Below are positions 36,219-45,253 of a stretch of DNA of 64,000 nt, one piece after another. Where the stretch lies: NCBI RefSeq assembly GCF_001424045.1, contig NZ_LMQB01000023.1, positions 1 to 64,000 on the forward strand, in the 5' to 3' direction. Within the stretch, counting starts at the first letter, position 1, and every line of letters begins with the position of its first letter. Below the pieces are notes generated by a model. That model saw only the letters and a list, made by a program, of their open reading frames with translations. It had not been told where the DNA came from and ran no database searches. The translations under genes were made by a program, and so were the position numbers. The stretch comes from Rhizobium sp. Leaf371 (lineage in GTDB: Bacteria > Pseudomonadota > Alphaproteobacteria > Rhizobiales > Rhizobiaceae).

Positions 36219-36782
36219 ATGAAGGTCCTTCGCAACAGGGACCATCGCCGCATGCCGTGGAAGAACGGCGGCGGCGAGACCGTGGAAATCGCCGTCTTTC
36301 CGCCGAGCGCCTCGCTGGAGACGTTCGGCTGGCGGATCAGCATGGCTTCGGTCGCGACGGATGGGCCGTTCTCGATCTTTTCGGGTGTGGACCGGACCCT
36401 GTCGATCCTGGACGGTCGGGGCATGGTGCTGGAGATCGCGGGGCGCGAACCCGTAACACTGACGGTGCAGGATGCGCCGCTGGCCTTTCCCGCCGATGCC
36501 GCGACCGACGCGACATTGGTGGATGGCGCGATCACCGATCTCAACGTGATGACACGGCGCGGGGCGTTCGGGCATACCGTCGAGCGGCGCATCATCGACG
36601 GCGCGACGGCGGTGACGCATCGGGGCGGGACGCTGATGCTGCTGTCGATGGGTGAGATCCGCGTGGGTTCGGTGCGGCTCGGTCGTCTCGATGCCATGCT
36701 GCTGGAGGGCGACGTCACCGTTGCGGCCGCTGAGCCGGTGGCGGTTTTTCTCGTGCGGATCGATACGGCGGAGGGGTTCTGA
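36219..36782 (+). CDS. hutD: HutD-family protein
   Basis: 187 residues. It begins MKVLRNRDHRRMPWKNGGGET, the HutD signature, and continues with WRISMASV..GPFSIFSGVDRTLSILDG, a bicupin-like fold. HutD is thought to set an upper limit on hut operon activity, perhaps by binding formylglutamate, and is not catalytic in the pathway. It is the last gene of the operon, 19 bp after hutU. Confidence 0.92.
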   Translation: MKVLRNRDHRRMPWKNGGGETVEIAVFPPSASLETFGWRISMASVATDGPFSIFSGVDRTLSILDGRGMVLEIAGREPVTLTVQDAPLAFPADAATDATLVDGAITDLNVMTRRGAFGHTVERRIIDGATAVTHRGGTLMLLSMGEIRVGSVRLGRLDAMLLEGDVTVAAAEPVAVFLVRIDTAEGF

Positions 36783-36933
36783 CGGGTGGCCCCGTCCCTG
36801 TCATTTCCCGTGGGCTGTTTGATCCCGCGCGCTTCGGCGGCTGGTTTAGCAATCTTTCCATCTCGAGGAGGTGAGATGGCCGGGTTCCGGATCACGTCCG
36901 AAAGACGGGAGGAGAATGGGTCCGTCTCGCCGC

Positions 36934-38118
36934 TCAGAGCGACGGATTTTCGAGGTCCGCTTGCGTGCCCTTTGCGGCGATGAAGCGGTTCATGGCTTCG
37001 AACGAAAACGCTTCGATGGGCAGGGGCGTGCCGCCGTCGAGGGCGAGGTCGGCGAGGATTTCGCCGACGACGCTGGTGAACTTGAAGCCGTGGCCGGAAC
37101 AGGGGGACGCCACGACGATGCGCGGGTCGGACGGCAGGAGGTCGATCAGGAAGTCCTCGCTCGGCAGCATGGTGTAACGGCAGGTCGTCGCGCGGACGCG
37201 CAGGCCGGCCGCAACCGGCAGCCGGTGGCGGACGAACGCGTCGAGCAGGTCCGTGTCGCGCGCATCGACCGGCGGATTGGGCGCATGCGGGTCGATTTCC
37301 TCCATGAAATGCGCGTGGCGCCCGACCTTGATGCCATCGACGCCGATGGCCGGGAAGCCGAAATAGGAGCCCCCCTCGCCCTCGTCGCGAATGAAGGCGG
37401 GCATGCGCTGCGGGGTGGTGACGAAGCCGTCCTTCGGCTGGTACCAGGCGACGACCTGCTTGATCGGCACGGCCTTGCCGGCGAGATCCGGAACGAGGTC
37501 GGCGATCCACGATCCCGTGGCGACGATGACCTTGCCGGCGCTGATGCGCCCGGTGGCGGTTTCGATCGCGATGCCATCGGTTTCCGGGTGGATGGCGATG
37601 ACCTTCTCTCCGAAATGCAGGGCCGCGCCATCGCTCGCGGCGAGCTTCACATAGCCCATGACGGCGGCTTCCGGCCGGAGATAGCCGCCCTGCGGATCGA
37701 GCACCGCGATCTCGTCGTCATCGATCGCAAAGGCGGGATGGCGCGCGCGCAGGGTCGCCGCGTCCAGCGTTTCGGCAGACAGGCCGTAGATTTCGCTGCT
37801 CTTGCGGGTGCCGCTGACGATCTTGCTGTCGGGCAGGCCGATCTGCAGCACGCCGGTGATCGTCAAGATATCCTCGCGCAGCCGGCCCTCCATCGCCCGC
37901 CAATTGGCATAGGCGCGCTGCAGCAGCGGCACGTAGGAGGGATCTTCGAAATAGCCGAGGCGAATGAGCCGGCTATCGCCATGGGAGGAGCCGAGCCCAT
38001 GGGCGGGATAAGAGGCATCGAACCCGATGACCGAGACGCCGCGGGCGGCCAGATGGGCCGCGGCCGCGCTGCCCATGGCACCGAGACCGACAATGGCGAC
38101 ATCGAAGCGGGCAGTCAT
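36934..38118 (-). CDS. N-methyl-L-tryptophan oxidase / monomeric sarcosine oxidase-like flavoenzyme
   Basis: 394 residues, the family length. FAD site VAIVGLGAMGSAAAAHLAARG (in part) at 8-27, substrate-side motif SSHGDSRLIRLGYFEDPSYVPL, and C313 in TTCRYTMLPSEDF, matching the Cys that carries covalent FAD in MSOX/MTOX. SPCSGHGFK closes the active site. Such enzymes demethylate N-methyl amino acids, making formaldehyde and H2O2. It is convergent with the hut operon; the substrate is not determined. Confidence 0.9.
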   Translation of the reverse strand: MTARFDVAIVGLGAMGSAAAAHLAARGVSVIGFDASYPAHGLGSSHGDSRLIRLGYFEDPSYVPLLQRAYANWRAMEGRLREDILTITGVLQIGLPDSKIVSGTRKSSEIYGLSAETLDAATLRARHPAFAIDDDEIAVLDPQGGYLRPEAAVMGYVKLAASDGAALHFGEKVIAIHPETDGIAIETATGRISAGKVIVATGSWIADLVPDLAGKAVPIKQVVAWYQPKDGFVTTPQRMPAFIRDEGEGGSYFGFPAIGVDGIKVGRHAHFMEEIDPHAPNPPVDARDTDLLDAFVRHRLPVAAGLRVRATTCRYTMLPSEDFLIDLLPSDPRIVVASPCSGHGFKFTSVVGEILADLALDGGTPLPIEAFSFEAMNRFIAAKGTQADLENPSL

Positions 38119-38272
38119 GGGGAAATCCTTCCGGTCGTCGGCTTGTGCGTCATGGCATGCCGGTCGTCAACGGCCCGTCACGCTCTGCAGAGAGGGATAA
38201 ACCATATCGCGGCGCAGGGCGCGAGAGGGAAATTTTTCAGCGATAATCGCGTCTGGTGGCCAGCGCCAGGCT

Positions 38273-39502
38273 TCAAGATGCGGGGCTCTCGACGGCGGGG
38301 ATCGGCGGCAAAGTCGCCTGCGAGAACGTCGCGAAATCGAAGGCCGGCAGCGGGCCGGCCGTCATGAGGGTGAAATCGAACGAGGCTCTGCGGTCCGGGC
38401 CGAGCACGTATTGCCGGTGCACCCGCAGGAAATCGAGCTTGATGCGCTTGTAGCGCTCGGCCGTCAGGATGTGTTTCAGCCGGATCGTCACGATGCGCGC
38501 CGGCGGTGCATCGGGATGGCCGGAGGCTGCGACCACCTGCGCCTTGTAGAAATGGATCGAGTCCGTCAGGCATTGGACCTCCAGCCAGTCGAGCCCGGGC
38601 GCGCGTGCGAGTAGGCCGACACGGGCGCGCAGGCGGGTGGCCGGGCGAAGCAGCGCGCATTGCAGGATGGCGCCGCCGAGCGTGACGAAGGTGATGCGGT
38701 GCCCGCGCATCAAAGCCGGCTCGCGCTCCAGCAGAGCGCCGATGACATGGGCGGCGACGGTGGAGCCCATGCTGTGCGACGTGACCAACACCTCGTCGCA
38801 GCCCGTGTCGCGTGCCTCGACAAGCACCGCGCGCGCGGACGCGATGGCTGTTTCCAGCCAGCGGTCGACATCCGGACGATCGAGCGACGCCATGGCGACG
38901 GCAAGCTCCCAATCGGCAAAGAGATGGAGCGTGTGCAGCCGCTCGGCGGGGGGCATGAGACCGTAGCGGAACAGCGCGGCGGCGGCCGGCACGCTCCAGA
39001 CGAGGTTCCACGCGGGGAAACCGAGGACCAGCGGAGCGAGTGCCACGCCGAGGGACGCGAGGACTGCCAGCGCGACCAGCAGAAACGGGAAGACGAAGAA
39101 GAGACCGAAGCGCCAGGCATGGCGGAAATAGCCGCTGAGCCCGCCCTGCCGGACCACCCGCGCCGCACTGGCATAACCTGCGAGCAGCCGCCGATGAAAC
39201 GGCTTCTCCGCCAGCAGGGCGACCAGCCGGTGATGATCGAAGATGTGGACGCGGCTTTCCGTACCGGCCATCCCCGTGGCGCCCGTCCCCGTGGCGCCCG
39301 GCAATGCGCCGGTGACATCGAAGAAGGGGACATGTGCGCCGTCCACGAGAGGCCCGACGTCGAACGACAGGTCCCAGACGCGCGCGCTCTGGGCTGCGGC
39401 CCGGGCATAGCGCGCCCGATGCGCCTGCGCGTTCAGCGGCTCGAAGCCCGGGAAATGCAGGACGATCCGCCTGCGGACGATGGATGCGTCGCCTTGGATC
39501 AT
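38273..39502 (-). CDS. Membrane-associated alpha/beta-hydrolase-like protein
   Basis: 409 residues from ATG 39502. An N-terminal strand and helix (RRRIVLHFPGFEPL) precede two adjacent membrane helices (about 131-182), then a hydrolase-like region. That region has nucleophile motif TSHSMGS, S244, where the first Gly of GxSxG is Ser. It would be a lipase/esterase-like enzyme held in the inner membrane. Catalytic Asp and His cannot be assigned with certainty. The family is frequent in rhizobia and uncharacterised. Confidence 0.7.
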   Translation of the reverse strand: MIQGDASIVRRRIVLHFPGFEPLNAQAHRARYARAAAQSARVWDLSFDVGPLVDGAHVPFFDVTGALPGATGTGATGMAGTESRVHIFDHHRLVALLAEKPFHRRLLAGYASAARVVRQGGLSGYFRHAWRFGLFFVFPFLLVALAVLASLGVALAPLVLGFPAWNLVWSVPAAAALFRYGLMPPAERLHTLHLFADWELAVAMASLDRPDVDRWLETAIASARAVLVEARDTGCDEVLVTSHSMGSTVAAHVIGALLEREPALMRGHRITFVTLGGAILQCALLRPATRLRARVGLLARAPGLDWLEVQCLTDSIHFYKAQVVAASGHPDAPPARIVTIRLKHILTAERYKRIKLDFLRVHRQYVLGPDRRASFDFTLMTAGPLPAFDFATFSQATLPPIPAVESPAS

Positions 39503-39825
39503 AAACCCACTCTCATCGTTCTTCCGGAGACCGGACTGCGCCCCCGCGGTTACCGAGCGGAATGTGGTGCGGCCAAAGCATGCCGCCGCTTCGTCACCGG
39601 ACTTGCTCTTTTTAAGGTGTGATGCATATCCGTCTTCAGACGCTCCATGCATCAGCCTGGAGGGTTTGGCAATCCTGCCCCGTCCTGACAAGGATGATGT
39701 TCGGCTGCCGTTCATATTCGAGGGCGCACACAGGACGACGACATCTCTCTGCCGAAGGCGGCAACAGGGGACGTTCCGTTTTGCGCTCGTTGTCTTGCCG
39801 ATTGCCACCTTGAAAGGTTGATCCC
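39503..39825. other. Divergent intergenic region
   Basis: About 320 bp between the divergent hydrolase and lipoprotein genes. No gene, no EcfG consensus and no clear operator is seen. Promoters for both flanking genes must lie here. Confidence 0.4.
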
Positions 39826-40218
39826 ATGCGTGCCGTGCTCTCTGTCCTTCTTCTCTCCTCCACCGCGCTTCTCGCCGGCTGCGTCGATGACGGCTCCGTC
39901 GGCAACGGCGTTCGCTACGATAGCGGCCCGCGCTATTCGTCGAGCGGCGTCTACATCCGCCAGTCGCGCTACGACACCTATCGCACGCCCGTCTATGTCG
40001 AGCGCGACCGCCGTCCCAACTATGACCGGTATGACCGCTCCGACCGATCTGACCGTACACGGGACGACAACCGCGACCGCTACAGCAGCGACCGCCGCGT
40101 GCGCCGGGAAGCGGCAGACCGCGACGCCGGTGACAATGGCTACCGCCGCGACCGCGACGACGATCGCCGCGTGCCCCGCCGCCCCGTGGATATCTGCGAA
40201 TATCCCTGCATCCGCTGA
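39826..40218 (+). CDS. Arg/Asp-rich lipoprotein
   Basis: 130 residues. Lipoprotein signal MRAVLSVLLLSSTALLAGC with Cys19 as the lipid site. The mature part is strongly charged and low-complexity (runs of Asp-Arg such as RYDRSDRSDRTRDDNRDRY), ending in VDICEYPCIR with two Cys. It is probably an outer-membrane-anchored, disordered periplasmic protein. No function is recognised. Confidence 0.75.
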   Translation: MRAVLSVLLLSSTALLAGCVDDGSVGNGVRYDSGPRYSSSGVYIRQSRYDTYRTPVYVERDRRPNYDRYDRSDRSDRTRDDNRDRYSSDRRVRREAADRDAGDNGYRRDRDDDRRVPRRPVDICEYPCIR

Positions 40219-40782
40219 TCCCCGCCGCCGATAACGGCAGGACGCGACGAAAACGAAACGGCGCCGCGCGCGCCGTTTCCTCGTGGCGCCGTTTCCTCGA
40301 GGTGCCGGGGCGCGCACAGCCAGATCCCTCTAGATTTCTCCCGATCCGCGCCTGACAGCACGGACCGACGGTTCGCCGGCCGGACGCTTGCGCCCGATCG
40401 GCGGCTCCTCGCACGCCGATGCCGTGTCTGCGGGTGCCATGTCTGCGAGTGCCATGTCAGCGGGCACCCCAAAAGGCGGAGCCCCATCAGCGCAAGACAG
40501 TGAGCGGGCGCCATTTCGGCAGACAATCGGCAAGGTTCTCACTGCCTAACGTTGTACTAAAAAATTCAAACTTTCTTTAGCTTGTCGCTGTAAGTTTTAG
40601 CGAACGGGCTGCAGGCATGATGCCGGCAGGTCCGACAGCATCCCATGACGCACTGGATTCTGCTGCCGCCCTGCCGGGGGCCGGCAAAGCCTTCGTGCGG
40701 CCATCATTCCCCATGCCCCCTCTTGCATCCCCCTTATGCCCCCACGCCCCGAATTTGCCCGCAACGCGCATCGAGAGAGCCC
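40219..40782. other. Intergenic region with short tandem repeats
   Basis: About 560 bp with no convincing gene. A 15-bp unit is repeated three times at 40419-40463. An AT-rich stretch at 40555-40580 (AAAAAATTCAAACTTTC) is the probable promoter region for the chemoreceptor gene. Confidence 0.45.
40419..40463. repeat. Three tandem 15-bp repeats
   Basis: Units at 40419-40433, 40434-40448 and 40449-40463 follow the pattern GTGCCATGTCTGCGG with one to three changes each. On the minus strand the unit encodes a five-residue period (about ADMAP) inside a short open frame that I do not accept as a gene. Confidence 0.7.
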
Positions 40783-42747
40783 ATGTCCCTTTTTGAAAAT
40801 GCCAAGGTCGGCACCAAGTTGATGATCACGTCCGGCGTGAGCATTCTTCTCGTGATCGGCATGATCTCGAACCAGACGATCAGCGATGCGAAAACGGCCG
40901 AGGGCAATGCTCTCCTGGAGCGCGAGCAGATCGTTCTCGACGGAGTCGTCAATGCCAAGCTCGCCTTGAGCAATATGCGGTTTGCCTCGCGCGGGCTGCG
41001 TCTCGTCAACAGCGACGCCGAAGCGCAAAAGGCGATGGCCGACGTCAAGACCTATTTCGACAACGGGATCGCCGGGCTGCAGAAGCCGCTCGAGGTGGCG
41101 CCGGAGCGCGACACGCTGAAGCAGATCGCCGCACGGCTGACGGATTACCAGACGATTTCGCAGAAGCGCACCGGCGATATTCTGGCGGCGTTTCAAAAGG
41201 TTGGCGGCCGAAAGCTGACGCTCGAGGAGATGGCGGCCGCCGTCGCCACCACCGCGACCGACAACACGAAGGTTGCGGAAACCGCAAACCAGCTCATCAA
41301 CGACGCCGTGAAGACCGCGACCGAGATCACCGCCGCAGCGAAGGCATCGCTGCAGGCGATGGTCGCGCAGGCCCGCACCATCTCGCTGGCCATCAACGCG
41401 GCGATCATTCTCCTTCTCATCGCATCCGCCATCGTTCTGGTGCGCAGCGTCGGTCGCCCGATCCGCCTGATGACGCAGGCCATGCGCCAGCTGGCGGCCG
41501 GCCAGACCGACATCGTGCTCGGCCACACCGCGCGCAAGGATGAGATCGGCGAGATGGCCGACGCCGTCGAGGTGTTCCGCCAGTCCGCCATCAGCAACAA
41601 GCGGCTGGAGCAGGAAGCGGAAGCCGCCCGCGCCCACGCCGAAGCCGAACGCGAGCGCCTGACGGCCGAAGCCGAGGCCTCTGCCCGCGAGCGCATGCAG
41701 CAGGCGACGTCGGGCCTCGCCACCGGCCTGCGCCGTCTTGCGAGCGGCGATCTCGGCTTCCAGCTCGATCAGGCCTTCGCACAGGATTTCGAGGCGCTTC
41801 GCCACGACCTGAACGGCGCCATCGCCCAGCTGTCCGCCACGCTTCTCTCCGTTGCCCAGGCGACGACGCAGATCGACAACGGCACGCGCGAGATCAGCCA
41901 GAGCACCGACGATCTCTCCCGCCGGACGGAGCAGCAGGCCGCATCGCTGGAAGAAACCGCCGCGGCGCTCGATGAAATCACCGTCAACGTCACGAACTCC
42001 TCGAAACGCGCCGAAGAGGCCCGCTCGGTCGCCGTGCAGGCGAACACGAGCGCCGGACATTCCGGACGGGTCGTGGCGGACGCGGTCGATGCCATGCAGA
42101 AGATCGAGCAGTCCTCGAGCCAGGTCGCCAACATCATCAGCGTCATCGACGAGATCGCCTTCCAGACCAATCTGCTCGCGCTCAACGCCGGCGTCGAAGC
42201 GGCACGCGCCGGAGAAGCCGGCAAGGGCTTTGCCGTCGTCGCCCAGGAAGTGCGCGAACTCGCCCAGCGCTCGGCCAAGGCTGCCAAGGAAATCAAGGAC
42301 CTGATCCGCATTTCCTCGGTCGAGGTGCAGGGCGGCGTGAAGCTCGTCAGCGAAACGGGCGAGGCGCTGAAGACCATCGAAGGCTACATCGTCACCATCA
42401 ACCAGCATATGGACGCGATTGCCACATCGGCCCGCGAGCAGTCGGTCGGCCTTTCGGAGGTCAACACGGCGGTCAACCAGATGGACCAGGTGACGCAGCA
42501 GAACGCGGCCATGGTGGAGGAAAGCAATGCGGCGAGCGCCACGCTTGCCGGCGAAGCCGAACGCCTGCGCGACCTCATCAGCCGCTTCCAGTTCGGCGAC
42601 ATCAAACGCGCCCCCTCCCGGGAGCCCGTCGCCGCCGCCAATGCCAGCCACCGCCCCGCCCCCTCCCCGGCCCGCAAGATGAACACCCAGATCGCCCGCT
42701 CCTTCGCCGGCAACGCCGCCGTGCAGCAGACCTGGGAAGACTTCTGA
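40783..42747 (+). CDS. Methyl-accepting chemotaxis protein with CheR-docking tail
   Basis: 654 residues from ATG 40783. TM1 about 12-31, periplasmic four-helix-type sensor of about 165 residues, TM2 about 201-221, HAMP to about 275, a coiled coil, and the signalling tip [20 protein letters not shown] near residue 455. The protein ends in TWEDF, preceded by a flexible Pro/Ala linker. This is the xWxxF pentapeptide that recruits CheR/CheB, as NWETF does in enteric receptors. The ligand is unknown, and no che genes are nearby. A strong hairpin follows. Confidence 0.93.
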   Translation: MSLFENAKVGTKLMITSGVSILLVIGMISNQTISDAKTAEGNALLEREQIVLDGVVNAKLALSNMRFASRGLRLVNSDAEAQKAMADVKTYFDNGIAGLQKPLEVAPERDTLKQIAARLTDYQTISQKRTGDILAAFQKVGGRKLTLEEMAAAVATTATDNTKVAETANQLINDAVKTATEITAAAKASLQAMVAQARTISLAINAAIILLLIASAIVLVRSVGRPIRLMTQAMRQLAAGQTDIVLGHTARKDEIGEMADAVEVFRQSAISNKRLEQEAEAARAHAEAERERLTAEAEASARERMQQATSGLATGLRRLASGDLGFQLDQAFAQDFEALRHDLNGAIAQLSATLLSVAQATTQIDNGTREISQSTDDLSRRTEQQAASLEETAAALDEITVNVTNSSKRAEEARSVAVQANTSAGHSGRVVADAVDAMQKIEQSSSQVANIISVIDEIAFQTNLLALNAGVEAARAGEAGKGFAVVAQEVRELAQRSAKAAKEIKDLIRISSVEVQGGVKLVSETGEALKTIEGYIVTINQHMDAIATSAREQSVGLSEVNTAVNQMDQVTQQNAAMVEESNAASATLAGEAERLRDLISRFQFGDIKRAPSREPVAAANASHRPAPSPARKMNTQIARSFAGNAAVQQTWEDF

Positions 42748-42777
42748 TCCACTGGACGGAAGGTCGACAGCATGACG

Positions 42778-42811
42778 ACGCCATCCGCGAGACATCGCGG
42801 GTGGCGTTTTC
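42778..42811 (+). terminator. Rho-independent terminator of the chemoreceptor gene
   Basis: Arms ACGCCATCCGCG and CGCGGGTGGCGT (one G-T pair) around a six-base loop, followed by TTTT, 30 bp after the stop. Confidence 0.75.
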
Positions 42812-42829
42812 CATTGTGGCGCGTGTTGG

Positions 42830-43003
42830 TCAGTTTGACGGGAGGTTTCGGCAACGGCACATGAACAGACGCCGAGGAACCCGGGTGACCTCGTCAAAGA
42901 TGTAATCCGTTGTCCGCCCGTCCTTGCCGGAACGGCTGTAGAGCTCGATGCGCGCGAATTGGTAGGCCAAATGGGGATACTCAAACGAATACCCGAATGG
43001 TGC
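42830..43003 (-). pseudogene. Decayed ORF, possibly a fragment of a mobilisation gene
   Basis: A minus-strand frame opens right after a TAG, has no ATG near its start, and runs 57 codons (..YQFARIELYSRSGKDGRTTDYIFDEVTR..) to a TGA. The segment reads like the start of relaxase-associated proteins that I remember from rhizobial plasmids, but the match is from memory and weak. Its position at the left boundary of the low-GC insert fits a remnant of a mobile element. Confidence 0.3.
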
Positions 43004-43303
43004 CTACCGGCGGAGACCAGGGCAACAGAAAGTGAACTGTATAGACCGAATACAGCTTATCACTGCGTTCTAAGCATCGGCCATTTCTTAGAGACCCGGC
43101 GGGGCCTGATTGTTACCGCTGACAACGAGGCAATCGCGTAGTTGTCATCTAGTGAATTAGTCTCGCTATTACTTCTTCGGCAGATTGAATGCAAATAGTG
43201 CTCAATCCAACCACAACCCCAAAATAAACAGTTCGCAACCCTCAATACGTATGCTTTACAGAACAAAGATCGATACTGAAAATCGTCTGTAAAGGATGAA
43301 GCG

Positions 43304-44497
43304 GTGGCTCAGAAAAAAAAGGAAGGCGCGCTTACTGCGGCTGAAAAGCGAATTGTTAAAGGCCTTTTGGCCCAAAACTGGCGCAACCAAGACATTCAAG
43401 CCCGCGTTAACGAAGGCCGCAACGGAACCGTGAACGGAGCGCGCATCTCGGCTGTCAAAACGGACACACAACAGGAAGCTGCCACACCAGGAGAGGTGGA
43501 GTATTGGCTTAAATGGAAAAAAGCCATCGACCCTCAGACTGGGCTAAATCGGTACGACCATGAACACCTCATTCGCGCACGCGAAGCGACGATACTAGCC
43601 GTCCAAGTCTTCAACAGCGCGGGCTTAAAGTTTAAAACCGAAGTCTTTTGCATGCTGGCGAATGTTGCCTGGACATACCTCATACACGAACACTACACGC
43701 GTCAGGCGGTGAACATCGTAAAGCCCGATGGCAAGACCATGGCACTTTCGGAGCTCTGTAGCCGCAATGACTTTCCGACGAGCGAGGGTATCAAGCAGAA
43801 CCTCCGAGCGTTGAAAATTTTGCGCGATGAGGTGGAGCACAAGCTCCTCGGTAAGGCAGATATAAAGTGGATTGGGATCTTTCAGGCATGCTGCCTGAAT
43901 TTCAATAAGACAATTTGTGAGCTGTTTGGCGAGCATTTGAGCCTCGCCGCCGAACTCTCCTTCGCGCTTCATTTCGCGAAGATGAACCTTGAGCAGGCAT
44001 CCAAGCTCAACCAATACGAACTACCGGGTCACATCGACGCTATTGATGCGAACGTTAGGGAAGGCATGACACCAGATCAAATTAATAGCATAGAATTTCA
44101 GTTCCGGGTCATCTACACGCTGGATGCCGCTTCGAAGTCGCACGCGCATTTCCAGTTCGTGAACCCGGAATCACAGGCAGGTAAGGAAATCCACAACGTT
44201 CTTGCGAAGAAGGTCGCGGCTGACGAGCTTTTCCCGCATAAGCCCTCTGTCGTTGTTTCCTTAGTTGCCGCGCAGGCGGGTGTCCCATTTACCTCGAATG
44301 ACCACATCAAGGCTTGGAAGCTCTTCAAGGTTAGGCCGAAGAATGGCGCGGGGCAACCAGGCAACACAGACAAGCGATACTGCATCTACCACCCTGCTCA
44401 TAAAGATTACACATACTCGGACGAATGGGTGGCGCGGCTGCTGGAAGAAACTAACGACACTGATCGGCTTGCCGCAGTCAGAGCAACGAAGTTGTAG
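43304..44497 (+). CDS. DUF3644 / HEPN-like protein (candidate defence RNase)
   Basis: 397 residues from GTG 43304 (AAAGGATG ribosome site). Residues 10-52 look like a helix-turn-helix (LTAAEKRIVKGLLAQNWRNQDIQARVN). Residues 88-180 match the DUF3644 pattern (REATILAVQVFNSAGLKFKTEVFCMLANVAWTYL) and contain R174-DEVE-H179, a R-x4-H motif as in HEPN ribonucleases. The C-terminal third, ending in a Tyr-rich segment with YCIYHPAHKDYTYSDEWVARLL, looks like a second DNA-binding or effector domain. GC is clearly below the neighbours. A second gene follows 14 bp later, and tRNA-His lies just beyond. RNase activity and defence role are inferred. Confidence 0.75.
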   Translation: MAQKKKEGALTAAEKRIVKGLLAQNWRNQDIQARVNEGRNGTVNGARISAVKTDTQQEAATPGEVEYWLKWKKAIDPQTGLNRYDHEHLIRAREATILAVQVFNSAGLKFKTEVFCMLANVAWTYLIHEHYTRQAVNIVKPDGKTMALSELCSRNDFPTSEGIKQNLRALKILRDEVEHKLLGKADIKWIGIFQACCLNFNKTICELFGEHLSLAAELSFALHFAKMNLEQASKLNQYELPGHIDAIDANVREGMTPDQINSIEFQFRVIYTLDAASKSHAHFQFVNPESQAGKEIHNVLAKKVAADELFPHKPSVVVSLVAAQAGVPFTSNDHIKAWKLFKVRPKNGAGQPGNTDKRYCIYHPAHKDYTYSDEWVARLLEETNDTDRLAAVRATKL

Positions 44498-44511
44498 TTT
44501 CATTCTCACCG

Positions 44512-45147
44512 ATGGCGCATCTAGCCAAGCGTGATAACAACGATTTATTCGATGCCAGAGTGCCATCTAAATACAGAGGAATTCTAGTGAGCGCCACGAG
44601 TGACCAATTGGCTATTCTCAGGTATCTGCATCAGCGTTTAGCTAACGGAGATTCGCGGTACTGCACGATAGCGACAATCAAGAAAAATACGGGGCTTGAG
44701 AATTCGAACCAATACCTACTAGCCCTTACGGATGACTTAGAATCCGCGGGTTTGGTTATCACTCGTCAGGCATACCAAATGTCCGGCGGCAGACTATTTC
44801 AGATCACTGCTGCAGGGTTTGATGCAGTTGAGAACGGAAATATTACAGTCCGGTTAGACAGTGCAGCGTGGACTGGCCGTTTTGATCTTTCGGAAAATCA
44901 AAAATCTGAGATACGACGCATTCTTAGAGAAATGCGAGTAATCATCGAAACATCTAGGCTGTCAAATGCTCGTACCGCAAATGCGATGGCACTGATAGAG
45001 TCGGCCGAGAAGTTGGTTGAGACCCCCGACCCTCTATGGCCCGAAATCATGCGTCTCCTACGCTCTCCGACGCTTTCCGGAATAACTGGAATTGCTGGGC
45101 TTTTAATGGCGTTCGTGCAGATTGTCATGGCAGCAGCAGGTTCGTAG
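44512..45147 (+). CDS. Winged-helix protein with C-terminal membrane segment, partner of the DUF3644 gene
   Basis: 211 residues. Residues 30-115 resemble a winged helix (QLAILRYLHQRLANGDSRYCTIATIKKNTGLENSNQYLLALTDDLESAGLVITR, cited in part). A charged helical stretch (about 120-185, including KSEIRRILREMRVIIE) follows, and the last 24 residues form a hydrophobic helix (GITGIAGLLMAFVQIVMAAAG). It starts 14 bp after the upstream stop with little ribosome site, so it is probably translated by coupling. A tail-anchored sensor or effector beside a putative HEPN protein fits a two-component defence or toxin-control module. No homologue is recognised. Confidence 0.65.
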   Translation: MAHLAKRDNNDLFDARVPSKYRGILVSATSDQLAILRYLHQRLANGDSRYCTIATIKKNTGLENSNQYLLALTDDLESAGLVITRQAYQMSGGRLFQITAAGFDAVENGNITVRLDSAAWTGRFDLSENQKSEIRRILREMRVIIETSRLSNARTANAMALIESAEKLVETPDPLWPEIMRLLRSPTLSGITGIAGLLMAFVQIVMAAAGS

Positions 45148-45253
45148 TACGTACTCTCACTACATTCTATTGCCTTCGTATCACAAACGGTACGACACTC
45201 CCCGCCGCGAGAACTATTCAGATTTTCAAGTCTCTGATTTTATTGTGGAAAAA

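Noticed and set aside
40330-40542. 70-codon minus-strand frame containing the 15-bp repeats
   Set aside because: Composition is driven by the repeat and there is no ribosome site or homology cue.
42959-43141. 60-codon plus-strand frame at the start of the low-GC insert
   Set aside because: No ribosome site, no family, overlaps the decayed minus-strand frame.
42812-43303. Second copy of the tRNA-His 3' end as attachment site
   Set aside because: I looked for a repeat of the T-arm/CCA sequence at the left edge of the insert and found none.
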